From CAZAMB01 sp964501365 (GTDB lineage: Bacteria; Planctomycetota; Phycisphaerae; UBA1845): 64,000 nucleotides of DNA. Within the stretch, counting starts at the first letter, position 1. Every line of letters starts with the position of its first letter. Shown here in pieces: positions 41,611 to 50,940 of the stretch. The translations under genes and the position numbers were made by a program. The DNA lies in the NCBI GenBank assembly GCA_964501365.1, contig CAZCST010000009.1, positions 135,669-199,668 of the forward strand, written 5' to 3'. The notes under the pieces are model-generated. The model saw nothing but the letters and a program-made list of their open reading frames with translations. It made no database searches and was not told where the DNA came from.

Positions 41611-41995
41611 GATCTTGATTGCGGACGACGATGCCCACATCGCGCGGGTTATGTCGATCTGGCTGACACGTCACGGACATCAGGCCCTGTGCGTCTCCAA
41701 CGGACGCCAGGCGCTCGATGTGATCAAGTCCAAGGCGGTGGACCTGGTCATCTCCGACATGAACATGCCCGAGCTGGACGGGTTGGGCTTCGTCAAGGCA
41801 GTCCGCGAGCTGACCGGAAACTCTCTTCCGGTGGTGATTTTATCCGCCCGGTGCGACCAGCAGGAATTGATGGACGCGCTTGCAGCGTACGGAGTGAAAG
41901 TCTATCCCAAGCCCTTTCTGCCATCTTATATGGTTACCGAGATTCATCGACTGCTTGAGAGTGCCGGCCTGACCCAGACGGGGAGCGCTTCGTGA
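41603..41995 (+). CDS. Single-domain response regulator (receiver)
   Basis: This 130-residue protein has only a CheY-like receiver domain: acidic pocket DDD at 8-10, phospho-acceptor Asp52 in LVISDMNMPELDG, the conserved Ser in VVILSAR and Lys in KVYPKPFLP. There is no output domain, so it probably acts by protein-protein contact, for example on the HD-GYP or STAS proteins downstream. It overlaps the kinase stop by 8 bp, and its own TGA shares bases with the GTG of the HD-GYP gene. A partner relationship with the kinase is therefore strongly suggested. Confidence 0.92.
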   Translation: MAKILIADDDAHIARVMSIWLTRHGHQALCVSNGRQALDVIKSKAVDLVISDMNMPELDGLGFVKAVRELTGNSLPVVILSARCDQQELMDALAAYGVKVYPKPFLPSYMVTEIHRLLESAGLTQTGSAS

Positions 41996-43413
41996 ATCAG
42001 TCCGGTTCGGCAACACAATTGCGCGACCCTACTGTTGAGGGACAGGTGCTTTCGACAGGCGATCCACTTCAATCGCTCTCCGAATTGCGCGCCATGTTTC
42101 TGAATCCGTGCTCGTCGGCAGGCGACGATTGGAGCCGGGCTTCGCAACTGGTTTCCTCGGCGTTCGATCAGATTGTGGCCGAACATCAGGGCATGGCCGA
42201 CGAACTTCTCTGTGTCTACGAACAACTGGGAATCATATTTGAGGTCACCCGCAAGTTACCCACCGTTCGCAGCGAGGAAGAGGTCATCGGGCTGTTTTGG
42301 GACAGCCTGCAAAGGAGTTTTACTGGCCGCGACGTATTTGTTGCTCATACCCGCAGCCCTGATGAATGGACTCGCATGCGACGGGTCGGCGACGAAAAAC
42401 CCGATGGCGAGCCTCTCGATGGGAAGATCTCCGCCGCGCTTCGTAAGGTCTGCCGTGGGCCTCGGGCCCGAACGCTTGTCGCAAAGCTTCAGGATTTGCA
42501 TCCGGAAAGCACAGCGGCCGGCAACGGGTCCGTGCTCATCGGGCCCGTGTACTCCGGCGACCTTCTTGTCTGCGCACTGGTCATCTTTCGATCCGCGATT
42601 CCGCGCTCCGCCGGCAGCCTTCCGGAATTCCGCGCCAGTGACATGAGTCTGGTCGAATCACTGGCTACCTTCTGCGGAGACTTGATTCGCAATCACCGAC
42701 TGGTGCGCGAAATGCGCGAGATGTCGATCGCCATGGTGCGCTCTTTGGTCAGTGCCGTGGACCAGAAGGATCAATACACGTGCGGGCACTCACTGCGTCT
42801 GAGCCACTATGCCACCAAGCTGGGTCGCCTGCTGAAGCTCCCTGATATCGAGTTGCAAATGCTTCAGTGGGGCGCCTTGCTGCATGACGTTGGCAAGATC
42901 GGCATCCGCGATGAGGTGTTGAACAAAACGGGCAAGCTCACTCCCGAGGAATTCGAACACATTAAGGAACACCCCGGAAAAAGCTATCAGGTGGTCCAGC
43001 AGGTGCCTCAACTCGCCGATGCCCTCGACGGCATCCTGTATCACCACGAACGATTCGACGGATCCGGCTATCCCAAGGGTTTGAAGGGCGAAGAGATTCC
43101 CCTCCAGGCGCGAATCATCCAGATCGCCGATGTCTTCGATGCGCTGACATCTTCGCGTTCTTACCGACCCGCATACGACTGGCAGCGGGCCTTGGAAATT
43201 CTCGAGGAAGAAGCCGGAAAAGCGGTCGATCCACGTCTGCAGAAGCTCTTCGATCAACATATTCGCCAGAAAATGCAAAGCGAACCTCGGGCATGGGAAA
43301 AAATGGTTGAGAGAGCCAATCAATTTGCGTCGGCGTTCGACGGCAACGGAGACGACGTGACCGCACCATCACCGCAGATGCTGTCGTGCGATCGCGGCGG
43401 AGATTCAACATGA
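41992..43413 (+). CDS. GAF-like plus HD-GYP cyclic-di-GMP phosphodiesterase
   Basis: This 473-residue protein has an N-terminal half with a GAF-like sensor fold (residues about 60-230). An HD-GYP domain lies at about 245-430: LLHDVGKIGIRDEVLNKTGK, YHHERFDGSGYPKGLKGEEI and DVFDALTSSRSYRPA are the catalytic-metal and GYP motifs. It should hydrolyse c-di-GMP. The GTG start at 41992 overlaps the receiver stop (GTGA). Since c-di-GMP turnover commonly tunes pilus assembly, its location upstream of the pilus operon suggests local control. A short acidic tail follows the domain. Confidence 0.9.
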   Translation: MNQSGSATQLRDPTVEGQVLSTGDPLQSLSELRAMFLNPCSSAGDDWSRASQLVSSAFDQIVAEHQGMADELLCVYEQLGIIFEVTRKLPTVRSEEEVIGLFWDSLQRSFTGRDVFVAHTRSPDEWTRMRRVGDEKPDGEPLDGKISAALRKVCRGPRARTLVAKLQDLHPESTAAGNGSVLIGPVYSGDLLVCALVIFRSAIPRSAGSLPEFRASDMSLVESLATFCGDLIRNHRLVREMREMSIAMVRSLVSAVDQKDQYTCGHSLRLSHYATKLGRLLKLPDIELQMLQWGALLHDVGKIGIRDEVLNKTGKLTPEEFEHIKEHPGKSYQVVQQVPQLADALDGILYHHERFDGSGYPKGLKGEEIPLQARIIQIADVFDALTSSRSYRPAYDWQRALEILEEEAGKAVDPRLQKLFDQHIRQKMQSEPRAWEKMVERANQFASAFDGNGDDVTAPSPQMLSCDRGGDST

Positions 43414-44537
43414 GCCTGATGAAACATCTGATGGCTGCTCTGCGGCCAAATCCGCAAGCCTTGATGGACGCTTCGCTTCCGGCGGAGACGTCCGTGGAAT
43501 CGATCGATCGCAGCGCGATGGAATTGTGGATGGGCCGGATCGCCGCGTCCTTGCAAGAATTCGACCTGTGGCTGGCGCAAGAACGCGACACCGAAGACTA
43601 TTGGCCCGCGTTCGGCGAGTTTCTGCGCACCGCGCTCAACGAAATCTGCGGCGCAGCCAGGGTCACCCCCTACCGGATCGCCGACAATGGCCGCGAACTG
43701 CTCGCCCTGCGACAGGCCAGTCCCCTCGTGCAAACGGACCGAATCAGCGCTCGCAAGGGCATCATCGGACACGTCGTCACCACCGGACGGCCGTATGTGG
43801 CGGGGGCTGCGGCACAGAGAGATATGATCGATTCGCTGGCCCGCGACGCGGAACACCCGCTCGCATGGTGCTTTCTGGCGCAGCAGGACGCGCAGCGCAT
43901 GGGCGTGGTCGCCGTGGGACAAGTCGCGACCGCATCGCCCATCATGCTGTCCCTTGCTGAGCGGCTCACGTCACAGTTCTGGTACATGGCGGCGCAGGCC
44001 CACCGGATTCGCACGATGGAGCAAAGTGACCCCGTGTGCGGATTGCTGTCGCGACCCGCGTTCCTGCTGACCGCGGAAAAGGCGGTCGCCGAATCGTATC
44101 AAAACAACGCTCCGCTGGCGGTCGCCGTGCTGGCTCTGGAGGGCATCCGCGGCATGAACGATTCCGGACGGTGGGAAGTCGCCGACGACCTTCTCCGCGA
44201 AGTCAGCAAATTCCTGCGGACCAAGGTGCGAAGCGATGATCGCCTGGGGAGATTCGATGGCTCGCGTTTTGCCATCCTGCTGCGCAGCGTCGATTCGGAA
44301 CTGGCCACCCTCATCGTGCGACAGTTGATCGCGCAATTGAGCACGCTGGTGGGCGATGCAGGACGCTGGGGCGCGAATATCAAGGTTCGATGCGGACTGG
44401 CGGGCAGCGGCACGGGTCGGCCCATGCTGCGCGAACTCATCACCCGGGCTCTCACGGAATCGCAGCGGGCACGCGAACAGAGCCGCATGGTCAGCAGCGA
44501 CATCATCGAACCCGCCATGCAGGAGAGCCTCGCGTGA
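43410..44537 (+). CDS. GAF-like domain fused to degenerate GGDEF domain
   Basis: This 375-residue protein has a GAF-like sensor over residues about 60-200 (ISARKGIIGHVVTTGRPYVA) and a GGDEF-fold domain over about 215-370. The active-site loop normally written GGDEF reads FDGSRFAILL, so the catalytic signature is lost, and the domain is unlikely to make c-di-GMP. It may bind GTP or act as a receptor or scaffold. Its ATG overlaps the HD-GYP stop (ATGA) and its TGA overlaps the STAS gene's GTG, so all four signalling genes are translationally coupled. Confidence 0.8.
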   Translation: MSLMKHLMAALRPNPQALMDASLPAETSVESIDRSAMELWMGRIAASLQEFDLWLAQERDTEDYWPAFGEFLRTALNEICGAARVTPYRIADNGRELLALRQASPLVQTDRISARKGIIGHVVTTGRPYVAGAAAQRDMIDSLARDAEHPLAWCFLAQQDAQRMGVVAVGQVATASPIMLSLAERLTSQFWYMAAQAHRIRTMEQSDPVCGLLSRPAFLLTAEKAVAESYQNNAPLAVAVLALEGIRGMNDSGRWEVADDLLREVSKFLRTKVRSDDRLGRFDGSRFAILLRSVDSELATLIVRQLIAQLSTLVGDAGRWGANIKVRCGLAGSGTGRPMLRELITRALTESQRAREQSRMVSSDIIEPAMQESLA

Positions 44538-44878
44538 AAACAGAAGTCCGAAAGATCGGAACTGTGGACATCTTCACTCCTGCCGGACCCTTGTCCGATC
44601 AGGACGCAGAATCCTTCTGCAAGACTCTGATGACCCGGCTGTCATCCGACGCGGGCAATGCCCGGGTCGGCATTGCCATGCAGGAGGTTCCGTATCTGGA
44701 CAGCGTGGCGCTGGAGGGACTGCTCGCGGCGGCCGATTCGCTTGGCGAACGGGCCATGTGTCTGAAACTGGCCGCCGTGACGCCGACGTGCCGTGAAATT
44801 TTCGAGCTGACCGGATTGTCGTCACGATTTCGGTTTTTCAAGGACGTGGAAGACGTGGTGAAGAGCTTTTTGACGTAG
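44534..44878 (+). CDS. STAS domain protein
   Basis: This 114-residue protein has an anti-sigma-factor-antagonist-like STAS fold: IGTVDIFTPAGPLSDQDAES start, then PYLDSVALEGLLAAAD with the usual phospho-Ser position (the S in LDSVA near residue 60), and FELTGLSSRFRFFKDVEDVV end. It could be phosphorylated by an anti-sigma-type kinase or bind a partner to pass the two-component and c-di-GMP state on. Start GTG at 44534 overlaps the previous TGA. It is 5 bp before the pilus ATPase ATG, so it links the signalling block to the pilus block. No anti-sigma factor is in the operon. Confidence 0.85.
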   Translation: MKTEVRKIGTVDIFTPAGPLSDQDAESFCKTLMTRLSSDAGNARVGIAMQEVPYLDSVALEGLLAAADSLGERAMCLKLAAVTPTCREIFELTGLSSRFRFFKDVEDVVKSFLT

Positions 44879-44883
44879 GGATT

Positions 44884-46653
44884 ATGGCAACACTTGCGAT
44901 CGAACAAAACGTCCGGCTCGGCGACCAGCTCCTTCGCGATGGACTGGTAACGCCGGAGCAACTTGCCGAGGCCCTGGCGCGGCAACAGGCATCCGGCGTG
45001 CGCATCGGTCGTGCGCTGGTGGATGTCGGCGCCATTTCGGCGGTCACGCTCGTGCAGGCGCTCTCCACGCGCATGGGGGTCAAGGGATGCGTGCTCCGCC
45101 ACGGACTCATCGACCCCAAGGTGGCCAAGCTCATTGCCAAGGATGAAGCTGAGCGGCTTCGCGCGCTCCCGCTCTTCCGCGTCCGCGATGAATTGACCGT
45201 CGCGATGGTCGATCCGCAATCGCTGCCAAGCCACGACCGCATCCGCAAGCTGACCGGCTGCAATGTCCGGCCTGTGCTCGTGCTGGAAGACAATCTCGCT
45301 GAATTCCAGCAGAAATACCTCGCGGCAGAGGTCACCGTGGATTCGTTCCTTGCCTCCATGGAGGAAACGGACATCCACATCGACGCGACCGAGGCGATCG
45401 ACGAAGGCCCTGTCACCGATCTCGACAAGATGATCGATGGCAGCCCGGTGGTGAACCTCGTCAACCTGGCGATTCTCACCGCCCTGCGAGCCGGCGCCTC
45501 CGACGTTCATATCGAGCCCGACCGCGACGGAACACACATTCGCTATCGCATCGACGGACACCTCCGGGAGATGCTCAAGCCTCCCAAGGGCCTGCACGCC
45601 GCGATCGTTTCGCGCATCAAGGTCATCGGCCGCATGGACATCGCCGAAAAACGGCTGCCGCAGGAGGGCCGAGTCCACCTCGTCGCCGACCGGCGCGAGA
45701 TCGACCTGCGCGTCTCTTCCATGCCCACCGTGCTGGGTGAAAAGATCGTGTTGCGCATCCTTGATAAGGCCAACCTGAGCTTTGATCTCGAAGCGCTGGG
45801 CATCCGGGGCATTGACCGCCGCGCCGTCGAAGCGATGGTCAATAGTCCGTACGGCCTGATGCTCGTCACCGGCCCCACGGGAAGCGGCAAGACCACCACC
45901 CTATATTCCGCGCTCGACCTGCTCCGCGACGAAACCACGAACATTGTCACCATCGAGGATCCTGTGGAATATCAGTTGCCGCTGGTCAACCAGATTCAAG
46001 TGACCGAGCGCGTCGGCCTGAACTTCGTCCGTGCCCTGCGGTCCATCCTTCGGCAGGACCCCGATGTGATCATGGTCGGTGAAATCCGCGACGAAGAGAC
46101 GGCGCGCGTCGCCATCCAGGCCGCCCTCACTGGCCACTTGGTCATGTCCACGCTGCACACCAACGACTGCCCCGGTGGTGTCATGCGCCTGATCGACATG
46201 GGCATCGAACCGTATTTGATCACGGCCTCAATTCTGGGATTCGTCGCACAGCGACTCGCCCGCACCATCTGCCAAGCCTGCAAAACGTCGTACTACCCAC
46301 CCAAAGCCCTGCTGAAAAGCGTGGGTTGGGCCAATCGCACCAACGAACTCTTCCAGCGCGGCGAAGGCTGCCGTGAGTGCAACAACACCGGCTTTCGAGG
46401 TCGCATGGGAATTTACGAAGTGATGCTGCTCGATCCGGAACTGAAGCAAATCATTCAGGACCGGCCGACGGAGCAAAACATTCGAGTCTATCTTGCGCAA
46501 ACAGGCTGGCGGACCCTGCGCGACAAGGCTCTTGACCTTGTGCTGCGCGGCGAGTCCACGCTGGAAGAAATCCTGCGCGTCACCCGCTCCGAGGCACTGG
46601 ACACCGGTGATCCCAGTGGAGCGGGAGTTGAGGAGGTTGCGGCATGCTCCTGA
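44884..46653 (+). CDS. GspE/PilB-type secretion/pilus ATPase
   Basis: This 589-residue protein has the N-terminal T2SSE-N domain (QLLRDGLVTPEQLAEALARQ), the central ATPase with Walker A GPTGSGKTT (near 330), Asp box and Walker B IMVGEIRDEET (near 396), a His box LVMSTLHTND, and a zinc motif from CQAC and CREC (about 462-500). It powers pseudopilus or type IV pilus extension on the cytosolic face of the inner membrane. It starts 5 bp after the STAS stop and overlaps the GspF gene by 10 bp. Length is normal. No PilT retraction ATPase is in the window. Confidence 0.94.
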   Translation: MATLAIEQNVRLGDQLLRDGLVTPEQLAEALARQQASGVRIGRALVDVGAISAVTLVQALSTRMGVKGCVLRHGLIDPKVAKLIAKDEAERLRALPLFRVRDELTVAMVDPQSLPSHDRIRKLTGCNVRPVLVLEDNLAEFQQKYLAAEVTVDSFLASMEETDIHIDATEAIDEGPVTDLDKMIDGSPVVNLVNLAILTALRAGASDVHIEPDRDGTHIRYRIDGHLREMLKPPKGLHAAIVSRIKVIGRMDIAEKRLPQEGRVHLVADRREIDLRVSSMPTVLGEKIVLRILDKANLSFDLEALGIRGIDRRAVEAMVNSPYGLMLVTGPTGSGKTTTLYSALDLLRDETTNIVTIEDPVEYQLPLVNQIQVTERVGLNFVRALRSILRQDPDVIMVGEIRDEETARVAIQAALTGHLVMSTLHTNDCPGGVMRLIDMGIEPYLITASILGFVAQRLARTICQACKTSYYPPKALLKSVGWANRTNELFQRGEGCRECNNTGFRGRMGIYEVMLLDPELKQIIQDRPTEQNIRVYLAQTGWRTLRDKALDLVLRGESTLEEILRVTRSEALDTGDPSGAGVEEVAACS

Positions 46654-47876
46654 CCTACAACGCCGTGGACAATGGAGGCCGAGCCAGCAGCGATTCCATC
46701 GAGGCCGGCTCGGTCCGTGACGCCGTTGAGCAACTGCGCCGAAAGGGATTGTTTGTCACCAATATCGCGGAGTCGCTCCCGGGGCGTCGGGACCGCCAAA
46801 AGGCAAAGGATTCCAGCGCGCGTTCCGGCGCCGGCTCAGCGAGGCTTCCGCTCAAGAAACTGTCCCACATGACGCGACAGATCGCCATGCTCCTGCGTTC
46901 CGGGAGCGGAATCGTCCCTGCGTTCCAGGCGATTCAGCGGCAGACCACGCGCCCGTCCCATAAAGCGTTGCTCGCCCAGATCATTGCCGACCTGGAAGAC
47001 GGCATTCCGCTGACCGACGCCCTTCGCAAACATCCCCGTAGTTTTGATGCCGTGTACTGCGCCATTGTCGCGGCCGGAGAGGCCAGCGGAACGCTCACCG
47101 AAATGTTTGATCGACTCTCGGTCATCGTCGGCAAGTCGCGCGCCATGCGGAAAAAAATCCTCGGCGCGCTGGCCTATCCGTGCCTCCTCACGGTCATGTG
47201 CATCAAGATATTTGTCGTACTTCTGCTTTTTGTGATTCCGCGCTTTGCCGACATGTTCACCCAACTGGGTGTCCATCCACCCGCGACAACCGTGATGTTC
47301 CTCAAGGCGGGAGTCGTGGTTCGTTCCTACTGGCCGCTGCTGCTCGGCGGAGTGGCGGCCATCGTCGGCGGCATCGCCTGGCTGGTCACGAATCCGCGCG
47401 GAAAACTCTGGATCAGCAATATCCAGCTTCGAATTCCGCTTGTTGGCCGGCTTCGTTCCCGGCTGATCCAGGGACAGATTTTCCGCACGCTGGGCACGCT
47501 GCTGGAAAGCCGCGTAAACATCATGGAAGCCCTGGACCTCGTTCGGGAGTCCACGCGTAACAACAAATTCCAGGGCCTGTTCAAGGACCTGACCAACGCC
47601 CTGGAATCCGGCGGCCGACTCAGCACGACATTTGAGTCTTCGGGACTGGTCGAACCGTACCTGTGCCAGGCCATCCATACCGGCGAAGACACCGGCAATC
47701 TCGGCGGGTCGCTGTCCTTTTGTGCGGACATGCTCGACGAGAACAACGAAGAGCTGGTCAACATGGTGATGAAGTTGCTCGAGCCGATCATCCTGATCGT
47801 GATGGGCTTCGTGGTGGGCGGGATCGCCATCTCGCTGTTCATGCCCCTGTTCGACCTGACCTCGGGAATCAAATAG
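46644..47876 (+). CDS. GspF/PilC inner-membrane platform protein
   Basis: This 410-residue protein has a short N-terminal cytosolic part with a Ser/Arg-rich linker and then two GspF repeats. Each has a cytosolic helical bundle (HMTRQIAMLLRSGSGIVPAF; GQIFRTLGTLLESRVNIMEA), with three membrane spans at about residues 175-200, 225-250 and 380-400. The family role is to be the platform on which the ATPase turns and pilins are inserted. The 10-bp overlap with the ATPase gene suggests coupled synthesis. Confidence 0.93.
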   Translation: MLLTYNAVDNGGRASSDSIEAGSVRDAVEQLRRKGLFVTNIAESLPGRRDRQKAKDSSARSGAGSARLPLKKLSHMTRQIAMLLRSGSGIVPAFQAIQRQTTRPSHKALLAQIIADLEDGIPLTDALRKHPRSFDAVYCAIVAAGEASGTLTEMFDRLSVIVGKSRAMRKKILGALAYPCLLTVMCIKIFVVLLLFVIPRFADMFTQLGVHPPATTVMFLKAGVVVRSYWPLLLGGVAAIVGGIAWLVTNPRGKLWISNIQLRIPLVGRLRSRLIQGQIFRTLGTLLESRVNIMEALDLVRESTRNNKFQGLFKDLTNALESGGRLSTTFESSGLVEPYLCQAIHTGEDTGNLGGSLSFCADMLDENNEELVNMVMKLLEPIILIVMGFVVGGIAISLFMPLFDLTSGIK

Positions 47877-47885
47877 GAAACGATC

Positions 47886-48986
47886 ATGCTGGCTCAAATC
47901 GTAAAATCCAAGAGAACTCCGATCGGGCTGGACCTGGGCGAGACGGCGCTGCGCGCTGCTCAACTTCGGAAAACTCCCGGAGGATTTTGCGTCACTTCGC
48001 TGGCACACCTGGATCGAACGCAGACCCCCGCAAACGCCACGAAGAGTCCTCCAGACTCCCTCGAAGATGGATTGCGCAAATTGTTCTCTCACTCGGCCTT
48101 TCTGGGGCGATCCGTCATTCCCGCACTCAATCCCCCGGAAGTGGAATTTCATGTTCTGGATGTGCCTGCGGCGGCGCTGCAGGGCGACGAAACCGCGCAG
48201 AACCTCCTACACTGGGAAATCGGAAGGCTCACCAGCCTTTCCGCGGATCAGGTCGAAACCCGTCACTGGCTCCTCCCTTCACGTCCGGGTGGAACGGCCA
48301 GCGCGATTGGCGTCTCCGCGCGGCGTGACGCGGTCATGACTCTGCTGGACCACTGTCAACGCGGCCGGCTCCGTTGCTCGTGCATCGAAACCGGCGCCAC
48401 GGCATTGCACCGCTTCGGACGACTGCTCAGATCATGGGGCGAGGATGAAATCTGGGGCCTCCTGGATTTGGGGGCCCGCCAGACGCGATTGATTCTTTGC
48501 CTCGGTCATGCGCCGCTGCTGATTCGACACACGGGAGAGGGCGGAACTTCGTGGACCGAACGAATCGCGGAAGTGTTGCACCTGCAGATTCCTTCAGCGG
48601 AGATACACAAGAAATCCCATGGCATCGCCCTTCAGGGCCGGCGGGAGAGTCGCGCGGAGGCGGATTCGGCTCCCTCCGACGAGGTGGCCGTGATGCTCCT
48701 CAGTGCGCTGCGCAGCGAGCTGAACGAGATGGCCGCCGAAATCAAACGATCCTACGAGTACGTCTTGAATGGTTATCCGGGACGTCGCGCCGCCGATCTC
48801 GTTCTGGTTGGCGGTGGCGCGAACATGCCCAACCTTCCGGAATTTCTCAGCGGGATTCTCGGAATCAATGTGCGGCGATGTTCCGCGTATGCATCGGACC
48901 CGAATTGTCGAATTCGACTGGAGTCGGCGGTTCGCCATCCGCTGGAGGACTTTGCAACCGCCATAGGGCTCGCGATGAGCGAGTAA
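47886..48986 (+). CDS. PilM-like actin-fold pilus assembly protein
   Basis: This 366-residue protein has an actin/FtsA-like fold: phosphate-1 motif IGLDLGETALRAAQL near residue 14, LLDLGARQTRLILC near 197, and a C-terminal LVLVGGGANMPNLPEFLSGI. PilM binds the cytosolic tail of PilN and links the outer ring to the ATPase. The downstream gene is PilN-like, matching this partner. It starts 9 bp after the GspF stop. The inserted loop (KKSHGIALQGRRESRAEADS) is lineage-specific. Confidence 0.88.
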   Translation: MLAQIVKSKRTPIGLDLGETALRAAQLRKTPGGFCVTSLAHLDRTQTPANATKSPPDSLEDGLRKLFSHSAFLGRSVIPALNPPEVEFHVLDVPAAALQGDETAQNLLHWEIGRLTSLSADQVETRHWLLPSRPGGTASAIGVSARRDAVMTLLDHCQRGRLRCSCIETGATALHRFGRLLRSWGEDEIWGLLDLGARQTRLILCLGHAPLLIRHTGEGGTSWTERIAEVLHLQIPSAEIHKKSHGIALQGRRESRAEADSAPSDEVAVMLLSALRSELNEMAAEIKRSYEYVLNGYPGRRAADLVLVGGGANMPNLPEFLSGILGINVRRCSAYASDPNCRIRLESAVRHPLEDFATAIGLAMSE

Positions 48987-48991
48987 GACCC

Positions 48992-49642
48992 ATGACATCC
49001 ATCAATCTTATTCCTGTGGAAATCAGGCAAGCCGCGGCCCGCCGCTCCAGGCTTGCCCGATGGATCGTAGCGACCTCGATCGCAGGGGTGCTCGCGCTGA
49101 TCCCCTATTCTTGGAACCTTTCCAAGCAGGCGCAGGCCGCGCAGGCACAACAAGAGATTCAACATCTCGAACAGGAGGCAACCGGCCTTCGAAGTCAGCT
49201 TCGACTGGCGACGTCCAAGTCGCAGGATCTCCTGTCGGAACTGGAACGATCCAGAGCCTTGCGCGCCAAACGAGCCTGGTCCGGCATGTTCGCTCTGATC
49301 GCCCGGTCTTTGCCTGCCGATTGCTGGCTGCTCTCGGTCGCGACGGATCCCGAAACACCGTCGGCCGCCGTGATCCGTCCGCCAATTGCCCCCGTAGCGT
49401 CGGGCGCAGCAACTGCCGCAGGCAATCCCCAACAGAAAGAGACCGTCACCATCGAGGCTCCGCGAAAACTCAGACTGATCGGCTACTCCACCAATGATTC
49501 TCAGCCGCTCTCTTTCGTCAGCAACTTGATGGAGTCACGCACGTTTTCAAGAGTCGGATTGGAAAAGACCCTGCGCGCCCCAGCCGGACAAACGGCGGGC
49601 GACGAGACCCTGTATCAATTTGAAATCGTCTGTGAGTGGTGA
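48992..49642 (+). CDS. PilN-like inner-membrane protein
   Basis: This 216-residue protein opens with MTSINLIPVEIRQ, the short cytosolic PilM-binding motif (INLIP) of PilN. One membrane span follows at residues about 27-45, a coiled-coil (QEIQHLEQEATGLRSQLRLA), then a periplasmic domain typical of PilN. It pairs with PilO in the alignment subcomplex. The ATG at 48992 was chosen because the INLIP motif begins there; upstream in-frame sequence is a shadow of the PilM gene. It is separated from PilM by 5 bp and from PilO by 4 bp. Confidence 0.88.
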   Translation: MTSINLIPVEIRQAAARRSRLARWIVATSIAGVLALIPYSWNLSKQAQAAQAQQEIQHLEQEATGLRSQLRLATSKSQDLLSELERSRALRAKRAWSGMFALIARSLPADCWLLSVATDPETPSAAVIRPPIAPVASGAATAAGNPQQKETVTIEAPRKLRLIGYSTNDSQPLSFVSNLMESRTFSRVGLEKTLRAPAGQTAGDETLYQFEIVCEW

Positions 49643-49646
49643 AACG

Positions 49647-50234
49647 ATGAAACGCGATTCCTTGTCACTTTGGGCGTTGGATGCTGCGGGCGGCGCACTC
49701 ACCTTGCTGCTTCTCGCGCTGGGCGCATGGTCGGCATGGCCGCAGCGATCACCCGGCGACCAGCATCCGCAAAATCTCACGGCAGCCCTCGCCTCTGCGA
49801 AAAACGATCTTGCGACTCTGCGCAGTTCACTGGAGCAGCAAAAGGCGCTGCAAGCCCGCTACCAGTCGGACTTGAACGCCGCTGGAGCGATGCCCGATCA
49901 GTCTCCGCAGGAAACCCACTTGCAGTTGCTATCCGGTCTGGCTGCGCAGAATCATTTGAGTGTCGTGCGGCAGCTCCCGCTCTCTCCCCGCGAGTATCCC
50001 GGACTCCTCGAACAGCGATTCGCGTATGAGGTGACCGGCACGATGCCCGATCTCGCCCGCTTTTTCAAAGCCGTCGAATCCTCGACGAGTTGGACGGACA
50101 TCAGCTACGTGAAAGTCGATCAGGGCAAGGGCGTTGACAACACCGGCCAGCGAAATGCGTTGCTGACCTTCAGTGCTTTTTCCATGGCCAGACAGCAACC
50201 TCCGGCAGCTGCCCAGCCGGCGCAAGGCGGATAG
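49647..50234 (+). CDS. PilO-like inner-membrane protein
   Basis: This 195-residue protein has one N-terminal span (ALDAAGGALTLLLLALGAWS), a coiled-coil (LASAKNDLATLRSSLEQQKA) and a C-terminal alpha/beta fold. The residues HLQLLSGLAAQNHLSVVRQL and GTMPDLARFFKAVESS are in the positions usual for PilO. It forms a heterodimer with PilN in the inner-membrane ring. The sequence is divergent, so the call rests partly on operon order (PilM-PilN-PilO-PilP) and layout. Its ATG is 4 bp past the PilN stop. Confidence 0.78.
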   Translation: MKRDSLSLWALDAAGGALTLLLLALGAWSAWPQRSPGDQHPQNLTAALASAKNDLATLRSSLEQQKALQARYQSDLNAAGAMPDQSPQETHLQLLSGLAAQNHLSVVRQLPLSPREYPGLLEQRFAYEVTGTMPDLARFFKAVESSTSWTDISYVKVDQGKGVDNTGQRNALLTFSAFSMARQQPPAAAQPAQGG

Positions 50235-50236
50235 TC

Positions 50237-50839
50237 ATGGCGAAGAAAACGAAAATCTACCTTGGATTGATCGCCGTGGGCCTGTGCGCCCTGGGCGTGG
50301 ATCGCTTCTTTTTCGGCGCTTCGGAGCCGTCCTCCACGTCAGCGGGCGAAATCAAACCATCTGCCCATGACGATGATGAGAGTGAGGAGCATGTGGCGCA
50401 TGCCAAACCCGCACATCGTCCCCGACCCGCACTTTCCAAGCCCGATGCGCCGCACAAATTGAGCGCCCCGGAATTGCCGTTTCCGCGCAATCTCGAGACC
50501 TATAACGCCACGGCAGAAATGCGCGACATCTTTGCCCGAATGGAACCGGACGCAGCGACTGCCGGCGCTGACAGCTCGGCCCGGCATGGTCCGACAAAAA
50601 AAGGAACGCAAGGGGATGCTATCGGACGCGAGGAGTTTTCCGCCACGCATCACCTCGATGCGATCATGGTGCAGGAAAGTCTCAAAATAGCAGTCATGAA
50701 TGGCCGCTGGTTGCGGGTCGGCGACACGATCGACACCTGCGCACTTATCCGCATTGAGGGAGATTCCGTAGTGTTCAAGTGTCACGACGGTGACACTGAA
50801 CTTTCGCCCTCCGGTAAAAGAAGACAGGCGCCCGACTAA
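50237..50839 (+). CDS. PilP/GspC-like periplasmic assembly protein
   Basis: This 200-residue protein has an N-terminal anchor (KIYLGLIAVGLCALGVDRFF), a long disordered Pro/Ala/Asp-rich linker and a C-terminal beta-barrel-like stretch (HLDAIMVQESLKIAVMNGRW, then LRVGDTIDTCALIRIEG). That order matches PilP or the HR domain of GspC, which contacts the secretin. No secretin gene is present in the window. The start is 2 bp after the PilO stop. The sequence is divergent; the call relies on position and layout. Confidence 0.7.
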   Translation: MAKKTKIYLGLIAVGLCALGVDRFFFGASEPSSTSAGEIKPSAHDDDESEEHVAHAKPAHRPRPALSKPDAPHKLSAPELPFPRNLETYNATAEMRDIFARMEPDAATAGADSSARHGPTKKGTQGDAIGREEFSATHHLDAIMVQESLKIAVMNGRWLRVGDTIDTCALIRIEGDSVVFKCHDGDTELSPSGKRRQAPD

Positions 50840-50940
50840 AGAATCGTTGGGGCAAACTCGATACATCGAGTGGGTCACTTGAACAACGAAATGACTCGTC
50901 GTTTTCCAAATCGCCGGCGACGGGCAGAGAGGCCGAATTT

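Noticed and set aside
46836..48152. 438-codon minus-strand open frame across GspF and PilM genes
   Set aside because: Opposite two clear pilus genes; its translation has no recognisable domain and is Gln/Arg/His-rich.
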